DNA of 64,000 nt. It comes from Duganella sp. CF402. Lineage in GTDB: Bacteria; Pseudomonadota; Gammaproteobacteria; Burkholderiales; Burkholderiaceae_D. Under the pieces are notes generated by a model, which saw nothing but the letters and a program-made list of their open reading frames with translations, was not told where the DNA came from and searched no databases. The stretch is from contig NZ_FOBG01000004.1 of assembly GCF_900109645.1 (NCBI RefSeq), forward strand, positions 1 through 64,000, read 5' to 3'. Positions 52,117-60,853 of the stretch are shown in pieces; the stretch's first letter is position 1, and each line of letters opens with the position of its first letter. The translations under genes and the position numbers were made by a program.

Positions 52117-52589
52117 GTGCAACACCGCAGGACCACGAATTCCTCACCCGCGTACTGGCGCTGGCGCAGCGCTCGCGCGATGAAGGCCATCACCCGTTCG
52201 CCGCGATGGTTGTCGCAGCCGACGGCACGGTGATCTCGGAAGCGATGAACGCATCCAGCAGCGACCGCACCGCGCACGCGGAGATGAACGCGCTGCGTCT
52301 CGCCTCGCAGAAGTACAGCCCTCAGCAACTGGCCACCGCCACGCTGTACGCCAACGCCGAACCATGCGCCATGTGCAGCGGCGGCACCTATTGGAGCGGC
52401 GTCGGCCGCGTGGTGTATGCCATGTCGGAAGCCAGCCTGCTGGAACTGACCGGCAGCGATCCTGAAAATCCAACCTTGTCGCTGCCATGCCGCACCGTGT
52501 TCGCCGCCGGCCAGCGCCCGACCGAGGTCATAGGCCCATTGCGCGAAGACGAAGCGCGCGTGGCGCACAAGGATTTCTGGCACAAATAA
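52113..52589 (+). CDS. Nucleoside/nucleobase deaminase (CDA fold, zinc-dependent)
   Basis: A 158-residue deaminase. The zinc motif has His55-Ala-Glu57 and PCAMC (Cys85, Cys88). EMNALRLASQKYSP and SGVGRVVYAMSEASLLELTG resemble the guanine-deaminase/tRNA-adenosine-deaminase branch. The start overlaps the Rieske gene by 4 bp (ATGA). It should deaminate a free purine or pyrimidine base imported by the ABC/Tsx system. Guanine deaminase is the nearest family guess, not a firm identity. Confidence 0.9.
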   Translation: MSATPQDHEFLTRVLALAQRSRDEGHHPFAAMVVAADGTVISEAMNASSSDRTAHAEMNALRLASQKYSPQQLATATLYANAEPCAMCSGGTYWSGVGRVVYAMSEASLLELTGSDPENPTLSLPCRTVFAAGQRPTEVIGPLREDEARVAHKDFWHK

Positions 52590-52637
52590 AGCCCGATTTG
52601 GGCGTATCATGCACGATATATCCCGACGGGAGGTATC

Positions 52638-54200
52638 GTGGCGTTTTGCACAAGATTGCAATGGCGGCGACCCGCGACGGCAACCATGTTCGCCGCGACC
52701 CTTGCTGCGTGCGGCGGCGGCGGGGGCGGCAGCAACGACGCCACCAACACCACGCCACCAGTCATCACGCCGCCGGTGCCGGGCGCCTTCGCCGACAGCA
52801 CCGTCTACTCCAGCGCCGCCACCGCCTCGCTGACGGCGCCGAATGAAAACGCCGCCGTCATCGCCAGCCATATCCAGCTCAATGGCCAGCAATTCAACTA
52901 CACCGCCACCACCGGCCACCTGACCGCCGCCGACCTCAAGACCGGCCAGGCCAGCGTGTCCTTCTTCTACGTGGCCTATACCGTGGCCGGTGCGGATACC
53001 GCCAGGCGGCCGGTCATCTTCTTCTACAACGGCGGTCCCGGTTCGGCGTCGACCTATCTGCATCTTGGCTCGTTCGGGCCACGGCGGCTGGTCAGCACCA
53101 TCCCCAATGCCAGCATCCCGCCGGTACAGCTGGTCGACAACCAGGAAACCCTGCTCGCCACTTCCGACCTTGTCTTCGTCGACGCGGTGGGCACCGGCTA
53201 CTCGCAAGCCATCGCCCCCAACACCAACGCCGACTTCTGGGGCGTCGACAAGGATGCTGCCGCCTTCCGCGATTTTGTGCGGCGCTACATTGCGGTCAAC
53301 AAGCGCGAAGCCTCGCCCAAATTCCTGTTCGGAGAATCCTACGGCGCGCCGCGCACGGCGGTGCTGGCCAACCTGCTGGAAACGGCCGGCGTGCAGATCG
53401 ACGGGCTGGTGCTGCTGTCGGCCATCATGGACTACAACAGCAACTGCGGCGTGCTCGATCCCGACACCATCAGCTGCGAGGGCTACATCCCGACCTACGC
53501 CCTCACCAGCGCCTACCACGGCCGCGCGACGGCGGTGCCGGTGGAGACGGTGCGCAGCTTCGCCGCCGGCGGCTACCGCACCGCGATTGCGGCTTACCTG
53601 ACCAGCAAGGTAGCGCCGCCGCCCGCCGTACTGGGCCAGCTATCCGATCTGACCGGCATGAGCACGCTGGTGTGGCAGCAGAATTTCGACATGCAGCCGG
53701 GCTACTACCAGCGGAACGCCGTGGCCGGACAGTTATTGGGCCGCTACGATGCGCGCGTCATCACCGCCGCCGGCAGCGCCTTGGCGCGCGACGGCGATCC
53801 GTCGCTGACCGTGGTCAACGCCAACTTCTCGAGCAGCATCGTCAGCTACATGGCGGAGGAGCTGCACTACAGTGCGGGATCGGCGTACGCGCCGTTCATC
53901 GACATCGTCAATCGCTGGAACTTCAGCCACGACGGCAAGCAGCTGCCGGACACCATACCGGACCTGGCGGCGGCCCTGACGCTGAATCCGGCCATGAAGA
54001 TCATGGCCGCCAGCGGCTACCATGACCTGGCGACGCCGTTCCACCAGACCGGGCTGGATCTGGCGCGGCTGGGTGAAAGCCAGTCCATAGTGCTTAAATA
54101 TTATGCAAGCGGCCACATGACGTATCTAGACGACAGCGCGCGCCGCGTACAGCAAACAGATTTGATTAATTTCCTGAACAGCGTCACAGTGTCACACTAA
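52638..54200 (+). CDS. S10 family serine carboxypeptidase, lipoprotein
   Basis: A 520-residue secreted S10-type peptidase. GTG 52638 with GGGAGG upstream; the lipobox AAC precedes a GGGGGGSNDATN linker. Catalytic residues are Ser234 in FGESYGAPRTA, an Asp in AASGYHDLATPF and His in YASGHMTYLDD, and the substrate region FFYNGGPGSASTYLHLGSFGPRR is intact. The fold is the carboxypeptidase Y type. It is probably on the cell surface or in the periplasm. Its substrate is not deducible from the neighbours. Confidence 0.92.
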   Translation: MAFCTRLQWRRPATATMFAATLAACGGGGGGSNDATNTTPPVITPPVPGAFADSTVYSSAATASLTAPNENAAVIASHIQLNGQQFNYTATTGHLTAADLKTGQASVSFFYVAYTVAGADTARRPVIFFYNGGPGSASTYLHLGSFGPRRLVSTIPNASIPPVQLVDNQETLLATSDLVFVDAVGTGYSQAIAPNTNADFWGVDKDAAAFRDFVRRYIAVNKREASPKFLFGESYGAPRTAVLANLLETAGVQIDGLVLLSAIMDYNSNCGVLDPDTISCEGYIPTYALTSAYHGRATAVPVETVRSFAAGGYRTAIAAYLTSKVAPPPAVLGQLSDLTGMSTLVWQQNFDMQPGYYQRNAVAGQLLGRYDARVITAAGSALARDGDPSLTVVNANFSSSIVSYMAEELHYSAGSAYAPFIDIVNRWNFSHDGKQLPDTIPDLAAALTLNPAMKIMAASGYHDLATPFHQTGLDLARLGESQSIVLKYYASGHMTYLDDSARRVQQTDLINFLNSVTVSH

Positions 54201-54232
54201 GCCAAGCATCTGCAGATGCGGGGGAGACAATC

Positions 54233-54631
54233 ATGAAGCTTTTACAATTAGCCATGTTGGCCGCCACAGCGGCCGTGTCGCACGCCGGCGCCCAGACGCC
54301 GTCCACGGAAGCCGCCGCGTCGCCAGCGGTGCGCTCGGCCCCGGCCTATCCCGAACCCTACCTGCCGCCGGCGCTGCGCAAGCCGCTGCGCGACTACTCG
54401 TCCGGCCCGGTGCTGCTGCGCTACCAGGCCATGCAAAAATTAAAGAAACGTTTTGACGACGCCGACCAGGACGGCAACGGCACCCTGAGCCGCGACGAAG
54501 CGCGCAAGGCCGGTCTCGGCTTCGTCGACAAGAACTTCGACCATATCGACACCGCCCAGCGCGGCAACATCTCCTTCGACGACCTGAAAACCTACCTGAT
54601 CCAGCGCCGCGAAGAAGCCCGCTCGCGCTGA
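54233..54631 (+). CDS. Exported EF-hand domain protein
   Basis: A 132-residue protein. Signal peptide (MKLLQLAMLAATAAVSHAGA), a Pro/Ala-rich linker, then an EF-hand pair: the first loop DADQDGNGTLSRDE has the full Ca2+ pattern (D-x-D-x-D/N-G-x-L..E), whereas the second, DHIDTAQRGNISFDDL, is degenerate. A Ca2+-binding or signalling role in the periplasm is likely. It follows the S10 gene after 32 bp and may be co-transcribed with it. Confidence 0.88.
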   Translation: MKLLQLAMLAATAAVSHAGAQTPSTEAAASPAVRSAPAYPEPYLPPALRKPLRDYSSGPVLLRYQAMQKLKKRFDDADQDGNGTLSRDEARKAGLGFVDKNFDHIDTAQRGNISFDDLKTYLIQRREEARSR

Positions 54632-54651
54632 GGCTGTAAAAGCCTACATCT

Positions 54652-55227
54652 ATGCAAGAAAAATTTCGCTCTGACATACTTGCCAACGATAACAACCGCG
54701 CAATCCTTGAGCGCTGGGATGCCTTGGCACTTCCTGACGGTTGGCTAGTCGCTGGCTGCTTGTTCCAGACGGTCTGGAATTTACAAACTGGACGCGCTCC
54801 CGATGCGGATATCAAAGACTATGATCTATTTTATTTCGACGATAGCGACCTGAGCGAAGAAGCTGAACGGCGCGTGCAGCAGCGCGTTGATGAGGTGCTG
54901 AGCGACTTGAGCGTTCCCATCGAAGCTTCCAACCAAGCCCGGGTACACACATGGTATGAGTCATACTTTGGTCATCCATATCCGCCACTTCAGAATGCGC
55001 GTGATGGAATTGACCGGTTTCTCATCCCGGCCACTTGTGTAGGCATAAACCCGGTTGCAATCCATGCTCCGCACGGACTGCAACCGCTGTACGACGGTAT
55101 TCTCTCCATGAACTCGTTGACACCGCATGCGGCACTGTTCGAGGCGAAGGCGGCGTCGTACCAGTCTCGCTGGCCGTGGCTGCGAACGATGCGCGAGGAA
55201 GCCGGCTCGCGCCAGGCGCTTTTATAA
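54652..55227 (+). CDS. Nucleotidyltransferase-like protein (NTP_transf_6/COG3575)
   Basis: A 191-residue protein with WLVAGCLFQTVWNLQTGRAP and IKDYDLFYFDDSDLSEEAER near the N-terminus, then a segment RARVHTWYESYFGHPYPPLQ and a C-terminal FEAKAASYQSRWPWLRTM. This is the conserved pattern of the COG3575 nucleotidyltransferase family, whose biochemical function is uncharacterised. The DYDLFYFD stretch may supply metal ligands. It is convergent with the S41 peptidase, overlapping it by 6 bp. Confidence 0.85.
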   Translation: MQEKFRSDILANDNNRAILERWDALALPDGWLVAGCLFQTVWNLQTGRAPDADIKDYDLFYFDDSDLSEEAERRVQQRVDEVLSDLSVPIEASNQARVHTWYESYFGHPYPPLQNARDGIDRFLIPATCVGINPVAIHAPHGLQPLYDGILSMNSLTPHAALFEAKAASYQSRWPWLRTMREEAGSRQALL

Positions 55228-56295
55228 CGCCGCTTCCAGCTCGGCGAGTTTTTTCTCGAGGGCGGCTCGCTCATGGGGATTGTCCACGCCCGGCAGCACT
55301 TGACGCAGGGCCAAGGCATTGGCTTTGGCCAGGGCCTTGTCGGCGGCGATGGCGACATCGGGCTTTACACCGCTCCCCTCCCAATCGCCTTTTGTGATCG
55401 GATTAATCGAGCGTCCCACCGGGATGACGGCGATTAAGTTCGGGTCGATGCGGAACGGCTGGATCGGGTGCGCACCGCCGCCGGTTTTTTCACCAACCAC
55501 CGTGATGCGCTTGATCGCCTGCAGGTTGTAGGTAAAATCTTCGGCTGCGGAAAACGTTTCGCCGCTGGTCAGCACATACACCGGCTTGTCTGCGCCAAAG
55601 CGCGCGCCCGGCACGGCGGGATCGCTCCAGAAAGAATTGGTTTCATTGTCCGCCCGCCAGTAGATATCCGACAGGTGGACCTTCTGATCGCCAAGCAGGT
55701 AACTGGCCAGATGCGCCACCATGCGCGGATCGCCGCCGTGGTTGTCGCGCAGATCGATAATCATCGCGCTGCCGTTGGCGGCCAGATTCATGGCGGCCGT
55801 CCCGGCTGCCCTGGCGATATCGGCTTCAAAGAAGCCGTCGAGCTTGAGGTACATGATATTCCCCTGCAGGCGCTCCACCTTTTCAAACGAGAAGTTCAAG
55901 TACTTGCCCACTTCGGTCATACGCTGCCGCATCTCGGCAGGCATGCCCTGGCTGGCAGAAGGACGAGGCCGGTCCGGCAGCGCGTTGGGAACATGGCGGA
56001 TGCTCAGGTGTTTGTCGGGGTGGGCGGCCTGGATATGCGCCGTCAACAAGTCTGCGAATTCTGCGTCCGTCGCCACCTTCTCGTAGTCGCCCTTGCGCAG
56101 ATGGTCGCGGACAGCGGCAGCCATCTTGTTGCCTTCGTCAGCGTAAATGTATTTGCCGGACAGGCGTTGTGCCAACAGCTCGACGGCGGCGGCCTTGTCG
56201 GCTGCGCTTAACGGCCGCGCCGGTTCTTGCGCACGTGCGGTGGTGAAGGTGATCGCACTGAGGATCATGACTGCAACGGGAAGGAATTTACGCAT
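55222..56295 (-). CDS. S41 family peptidase
   Basis: A 357-residue exported serine peptidase of the C-terminal-processing/retinoid-binding-like S41 class. Signal peptide MRKFLPVAVMILSAITFTTARA, N-terminal helical domain, then the catalytic core with MIIDLRDNHGGDPRMVAHLASYLL and the nucleophile region TSGETFSAAEDFTYNL. The Lys partner in the family is probably in GEKTGGGAHPIQPF. The terminal VGRSINPITKGDWEGSGVKPDV is standard. No PDZ domain is evident, so it belongs to the PDZ-less branch. Confidence 0.9.
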   Translation of the reverse strand: MRKFLPVAVMILSAITFTTARAQEPARPLSAADKAAAVELLAQRLSGKYIYADEGNKMAAAVRDHLRKGDYEKVATDAEFADLLTAHIQAAHPDKHLSIRHVPNALPDRPRPSASQGMPAEMRQRMTEVGKYLNFSFEKVERLQGNIMYLKLDGFFEADIARAAGTAAMNLAANGSAMIIDLRDNHGGDPRMVAHLASYLLGDQKVHLSDIYWRADNETNSFWSDPAVPGARFGADKPVYVLTSGETFSAAEDFTYNLQAIKRITVVGEKTGGGAHPIQPFRIDPNLIAVIPVGRSINPITKGDWEGSGVKPDVAIAADKALAKANALALRQVLPGVDNPHERAALEKKLAELEAAL

Positions 56296-56413
56296 GAGAC
56301 CTGGACTCCATAAAAGTGATCGTGCTGGTAGCTTAGCCGTTGACTTGTTTGTCAGTTAGCCAATGCGACGAGCACGCCTTTTCGCGGCGTAAAACCCGTT
56401 TGGGCGAGACAGA

Positions 56414-57061
56414 TCACGCCGGCGGCAGCATCAGCAGCAGGGCGTGGATGTCGGCCAGGGAGAGGATGAGGTCGGGGGCGCGGCGGGCGATCGCTTCAAG
56501 CGGCATGGCGGACTGCTCGGCTTCGTCCGGCTCCTGCACCACTGTCAGGCCGCCGGCTGCGCCAATCGCGGCCAGGCCGGTGGCGCCGTCGCGGTTGGCG
56601 CCGGTCAGGACGATCCCCAGCAGGGCCGGCCCGTAAGCGGCCGCTGCTGATAACATCAGGGAGTCAATCGAGGGCCGGGAAAAATGTACCGGGGCAGCAC
56701 TGCTCAGGGAAAAATGACGGTCGCTGTCGACCAGGAGATGATGTCCCGAACCGGCAAAATACAATGTCCCGGACAGCACCTGCTCCTTGTCGCAGGCTTC
56801 GCGCACCGGAAATTGCATGCGGCGCTGGAAGACATCGGCCAACTGGCTCTTGCGGCCTGCCGGGATGTGCATCACCACCACGATGGCGTGCTGGTAATCC
56901 GCCGGCAAACCGGTCAGCACGTGCAACAGCGCAGCCACGCCGCCAGCCGAGGCGCCAATGACGACGACGTCGATCGCGCGGCCAGCCAGCGCCGCTATCA
57001 TGCGGGCAGTCACCACGCCCACCACTGCGGGCGGCTTGCAGCTGGTCTCGCTTTTTTGCAT
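56414..57061 (-). CDS. Stand-alone CheB-type methylesterase domain
   Basis: About 215 residues of CheB catalytic domain without a receiver domain. The triad is Ser39 (VIGASAGG), His65 (MHIPAG) and Asp158 (TGANRDGATGL). Start at 57061 is preferred for its GGAG at correct distance; ATG 57073 would add four residues. Enzymes of this form demethylate chemoreceptors or other glutamate methyl esters. No cheR lies beside it, so the target could be the MCP at 42824 or another receptor. Confidence 0.88.
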   Translation of the reverse strand: MQKSETSCKPPAVVGVVTARMIAALAGRAIDVVVIGASAGGVAALLHVLTGLPADYQHAIVVVMHIPAGRKSQLADVFQRRMQFPVREACDKEQVLSGTLYFAGSGHHLLVDSDRHFSLSSAAPVHFSRPSIDSLMLSAAAAYGPALLGIVLTGANRDGATGLAAIGAAGGLTVVQEPDEAEQSAMPLEAIARRAPDLILSLADIHALLLMLPPA

Positions 57062-57236
57062 GTCCAGCTCCATTTCGCTTAGGTGGAGATGCAGTGTAAC
57101 GCGCCCCCGCCGAAACCGGGGCCGGTTTCAATCGCGCGCGGCGTGGTTCGAAGTGCGGAGCCGGGGTGAGAATTTGTGAGTTTTGCAGGTGGGCAAGCTG
57201 CTATCCTGAACCCACCCAAAGCTAACGAGGACGAAA

Positions 57237-57614
57237 ATGGAAAATCAAAAAATCGCCGTTATCGGGCTGGGCCGCATAGGCTCGGCATTCCTGCGCAATA
57301 TCCTGAAACGTCGCGAGCACGGCGTCACCCTGGTCGCCGTCGCGGAATCCGGCGACACACCGGGCCGGCAACTGGCCATCGATGCCGGCTTGCGGCTGTC
57401 GTCCCTCGACGAAATCGTGGCAATGGGCGACGGCGTGGACGTGCTGTTCGACCTGACCGGCATCCCCGCCGTGCGCCGTGAACTGCGCGAAAAGCTGCTG
57501 GCCAGGGAAAACCATCACACCGTGATCGCCTCCGAGACCATCGCGCGCCTGATCTGGGCCCTCACCACCGATGATGAATTGCCCGTGATTGCGGGCCGCA
57601 GCACCGGTTACTGA
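57237..57614 (+). CDS. Homoserine dehydrogenase-like NAD-binding protein (Rossmann only)
   Basis: A 125-residue protein consisting of a Rossmann NAD(P)-binding fold: IAVIGLGRIGSAFLRNILKR with GxGxxG at residues 10-15, VTLVAVAESGDTPGRQLAID and VDVLFDLTGIPAVRRELREK. It resembles the N-terminal part of homoserine or aspartate-semialdehyde-type dehydrogenases but lacks the catalytic C-terminal domain. No downstream frame continues it. It may be a genuine small oxidoreductase-type protein or a truncated relic. GAGG-containing site precedes the start. Confidence 0.75.
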   Translation: MENQKIAVIGLGRIGSAFLRNILKRREHGVTLVAVAESGDTPGRQLAIDAGLRLSSLDEIVAMGDGVDVLFDLTGIPAVRRELREKLLARENHHTVIASETIARLIWALTTDDELPVIAGRSTGY

Positions 57615-57642
57615 CGGCATTTATTCGGTGAGGAGGCACGTT

Positions 57643-58014
57643 GTGAAACTACTCTTTCTGGGAATGTTGACGTTTTCTACAGCGGCCATTTCTGCCGAAA
57701 ACGCGCGCGATCCATTGAGCGATGCCGTCACATCCGAAGTTCAATTGAAGCCGATGCTGGGGCATGTCGATGCATCGATAAGTAAAGCAGTCGCTGAGAC
57801 GTTAAAAAACGAAACTCCATCGCTGCCATACTATCAAAGCGCCACCGCATTCAGTTCAGCCCATAAGGATATTATGACTGCGGCTTTTATTGAAGCGAAG
57901 GTGCCAGACTGTCTCCATTCAGAAGGACTAAAGCGCCAGCCTACGTTTCTCCTCACAGGATATCTGGCGCTGCCGTTCATCGCTGTCGCCAAAGTGCGAG
58001 GAAAGTGCATTTGA
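57643..58014 (+). CDS. Small exported hypothetical protein
   Basis: A 123-residue protein from GTG 57643 with AGGAGG upstream. Signal peptide MKLLFLGMLTFSTAAISAE. The mature part has DPLSDAVTSEVQLKPMLGHV and ends VAKVRGKCI, with two Cys that could pair. No family recognised. The frame is open upstream across the preceding gene's end, but the strong ribosome site fixes the GTG. It ends near a long hairpin shared with the opposite-strand TonB receptor. Confidence 0.7.
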   Translation: MKLLFLGMLTFSTAAISAENARDPLSDAVTSEVQLKPMLGHVDASISKAVAETLKNETPSLPYYQSATAFSSAHKDIMTAAFIEAKVPDCLHSEGLKRQPTFLLTGYLALPFIAVAKVRGKCI

Positions 58015-58071
58015 CGTTTTTGCGCGCAACTACTTGGAATGGCGTAGAGCATGCCCGTAGTTCATAGGCTA

Positions 58072-58104
58072 AGGTCAAGAGCTGATTTAACCAGCCCTTG
58101 ACCT
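58072..58104. terminator. Bidirectional hairpin between small gene and TonB receptor
   Basis: An inverted repeat AGGTCAAG-A-GCTG and CAGC-C-CTTGACCT around ATTTAAC sits between two convergent genes. No strong T tract follows on either strand, so this may be a stability hairpin rather than a strict terminator. Confidence 0.55.
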
Positions 58105-58114
58105 CCTTCCCTCC

Positions 58115-60838
58115 TTACAGCTTGTAGTTCAAGCCCAGCAGCAGCTGGCGGCCATAGGTGGTGTAGCGTTCAGGCGCGTACGAGCCGCCGGAGAACGGGT
58201 CGCCCTGGCGCGTCTGGTACGGCGAGTTGTTCAGGTTGTTCACCTGGAACAGGAACGACAGGCCCTTGTACTTGCCCTCCTCGATCGCGTAGCCCAGCTG
58301 CAGGTCGATCTGGCGCTCGGCCAGGATCTCGCTGAAGGCGCGCTGCGCGAACAGGCCGGTCACCTCGCCGCGATACGCCGAACGGTAGCGGCGGCTGGCG
58401 CGTGCCGAGTAGCCGTCCTTCTCGTAGTACACGGTGAAGTTGGACACCACGCCGGACAGGCCCGGCAATTTCTCCTTGGTGCCCGGACCGTTCGGATGGA
58501 TCGAGCTTTCGGTGCCGGACATGCTGCCCGTCACGCCAAAGCCTTCCAGCGGCGCCCACAGCAAGCCCGCATCCAGCGCGCCCGACAGTTCCACGCCTTT
58601 GACCATGCCGCCGGTGCCGTTGGCTGGACGGTTCAGCGTGCCAATCGAGTCAATCGCTTGCACGCCGGATGGGTTAGGGAAGCCGGTGAAATCAAACGCG
58701 GTCTGCTGGTTGTAGATATAGCTTTGCAGCTTTTTGTACCACAGCGCACCAGCGATGTAGCTGCGCTTGCCGATGTACTTTTCCATCGACAGGTCATACG
58801 AATTGGCGCGCCACGGTTCCAGGTTCGGATTGCCGCCGCTGCCGTTCCAGCGCAGGCTGGTCGTATCGATGCCGCCGGTGGCGCCGGCACGCATGTCCGA
58901 CATTTGCGGACGCGCCACAGTCTTGGCCGCGCCGAAGCGCAGGTTGGTGGTCGACAGGTATTTGTCGAGATCGAAGTTCAGGTTCAGGCTCGGCAGGATG
59001 TCGGTGTAGTTGGAGCCGCCGCCGATGGTGCCCAGCTTGCCGCCAACCACGGTGGCTCCGCGCGATTTCTGGTCGACGTTCACCGCTTGCAGGCCCAGCG
59101 CACCGCGCACCGGAATCGGGCCGAGATCAGTATCGATGCCCAGCTTGGTGTAGGCGGTGACGATCTTCTCGGTCACGCCCCAATCCTGCAGCGCCTGGTC
59201 GTCAGGACGGTCCGGCTGTTTGTCGTAATACTTGTTGAGCACGCCCAGCACGTCGTAGCTCATCACCGCTGGAATGCCGGCAAACGACAGCGAGGTCGAT
59301 GGCTGCAGCAGATCCGACGACACGGTGGCCGGCGCGCGGCCGTTTTTCAGGAACCAGTAGTTGTTGGTGTCGGCGTGGGTCTTCTCGCGCCGGCTGAAGT
59401 TGGCGCCGCCTTCAACAAAGCGGAAGAAGCCCTCCAGCTCTTTCTTGACCGAGAACTTGGCCGAGCTCAGTTCGTCTTCCACGATAGGGTGATGCATGTC
59501 CGCATCCTTGCCCCAGCCGCCGACGTCGGTCAGCTTGATAATCTTCGGATCGGTGTAGTTGAAGCTCGGCGTGAAGGTCGGCAAACCGCTGCCGGTCGGG
59601 ATGCGGAACGCGAAGTTGTTGTCAGTGATGTGCGAACCGGCCGGGCCCAGGCCGGCGTAGGTTTCCAGCACTTCCTCACGGCGCTTGGCGGTCGAGTATG
59701 ACAGGTCGCCGACCAGGGTCCAGCCGTCTTTCTTGAAGGTGTTGTTCCAGCCCAGCGCGCCCAGCTTGTCCTTGCGCTGGTTGTAGTCGTTGCGCACGAT
59801 CGGCTCAAGGTTGACCAGCTTGCCGCCTACCAGCAGGCGCGTGCCGCCGATGGTTTCCACCACCGGATCCTTGTAGGTGACGTCGCTCCACTGGTGCGAG
59901 TTCCACATCATGCCGCGCATGGTGGTGTTCTGCTTGAACTCGGAGTAGTACATGTCCAGCGTGGTGCGGAATTCCTTCGATGGACGGTATTCGATCACGC
60001 CCATCAGGCCGTCGCGCTTTTGCTCGCGCGACGAGGCGGTGACTTCCGCGCCCTTCAGCGCCACCACGTCTTCCATGCCGGCCGGCAGCTTGTTGTCGCG
60101 GCCCCACCACCACGATTTGTATTCCTTTTGCTGGCCCGGCGAATCGAGGTGCGCGTAGCCGACTGCAATGCCCAGCGTGTTGTTGAGGAACTGATCCACG
60201 TACGAGGCACTCAGGCGGTTACCGTTGGCCGAGGTGTTGGAGTTGAGCTTGCCGTTGGAATTGTGCTCGCCGCGCACATTCAGCACGACGGTGCGCTGGC
60301 GGATGTCCAGCGGACGCACGGTCTGCAAATCGACCGTGCCCGACAGGCCGCCCGACACCAGCGAGGCATCCGGCGTCTTGTACACGGTGACGCCGTTGAT
60401 CAGCTCGGACGGATACTGGTCGTATTCCGCGCCACGGTTGTTGCTGGTCGAGACTTGCTCGCGGCCGTTCAGCAGCGTGGTGGAAAAGTCCGGCGCCAGG
60501 CCGCGGATCGAAATCACCTGGGCGCGGCCTTCGACCCGCTGCGCGGTCAGGCCGGCCAGGCGGGCGATCGATTCGGCGATCGACACGTCCGGCAGCTTGC
60601 CGATGTCTTCGGCGGTGACGGCTTCCACGATGGCGTCGGCGTCGCGCTTGATCGCCATCGAGGTTTCGATGCTGCGGCGGATACCGGTCACCACCACCTC
60701 TTGCACCGTGCCGTCTTCGGCCTTGGGTGCGGCGGCCTGCTGGGCGTGGGCCGGGCTGCTGGCGCCAAACGCCAGGGCGGCGCAGGCGGCAGCGATAGGA
60801 GTCATCCTGATTGCATAGCTTTGCTTAGTCATAGTCAT
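58115..60838 (-). CDS. TonB-dependent receptor, Caulobacter type (glucan operon)
   Basis: A 907-residue outer-membrane receptor: signal (MTMTKQSYAIRMTPIAAACAALAFGASSPAHA), TonB box-type VQEVVVTGIRRSIETSMAIK, plug (SIAESIARLAGLTAQRVEGRAQVISIRGLAPDF, LLNGREQVSTSNNRGAEYDQYPSELINGV) and barrel ending YTTYGRQLLLGLNYKL. The IRRSIETSMAIKRDADAI segment is typical of the Caulobacter-type receptors that import glycans. It starts 15 bp after the GH5 gene, so it shares the glucan operon. Substrate is likely a beta-gluco-oligosaccharide. Confidence 0.93.
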   Translation of the reverse strand: MTMTKQSYAIRMTPIAAACAALAFGASSPAHAQQAAAPKAEDGTVQEVVVTGIRRSIETSMAIKRDADAIVEAVTAEDIGKLPDVSIAESIARLAGLTAQRVEGRAQVISIRGLAPDFSTTLLNGREQVSTSNNRGAEYDQYPSELINGVTVYKTPDASLVSGGLSGTVDLQTVRPLDIRQRTVVLNVRGEHNSNGKLNSNTSANGNRLSASYVDQFLNNTLGIAVGYAHLDSPGQQKEYKSWWWGRDNKLPAGMEDVVALKGAEVTASSREQKRDGLMGVIEYRPSKEFRTTLDMYYSEFKQNTTMRGMMWNSHQWSDVTYKDPVVETIGGTRLLVGGKLVNLEPIVRNDYNQRKDKLGALGWNNTFKKDGWTLVGDLSYSTAKRREEVLETYAGLGPAGSHITDNNFAFRIPTGSGLPTFTPSFNYTDPKIIKLTDVGGWGKDADMHHPIVEDELSSAKFSVKKELEGFFRFVEGGANFSRREKTHADTNNYWFLKNGRAPATVSSDLLQPSTSLSFAGIPAVMSYDVLGVLNKYYDKQPDRPDDQALQDWGVTEKIVTAYTKLGIDTDLGPIPVRGALGLQAVNVDQKSRGATVVGGKLGTIGGGSNYTDILPSLNLNFDLDKYLSTTNLRFGAAKTVARPQMSDMRAGATGGIDTTSLRWNGSGGNPNLEPWRANSYDLSMEKYIGKRSYIAGALWYKKLQSYIYNQQTAFDFTGFPNPSGVQAIDSIGTLNRPANGTGGMVKGVELSGALDAGLLWAPLEGFGVTGSMSGTESSIHPNGPGTKEKLPGLSGVVSNFTVYYEKDGYSARASRRYRSAYRGEVTGLFAQRAFSEILAERQIDLQLGYAIEEGKYKGLSFLFQVNNLNNSPYQTRQGDPFSGGSYAPERYTTYGRQLLLGLNYKL

Positions 60839-60853
60839 CTCACTCTTATAGTT

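Noticed and set aside
52074..53519. Minus-strand ORF opposite the deaminase and S10 peptidase
   Set aside because: Shadow frame of two well-defined enzymes; Arg/Gly/Val-rich without domain.
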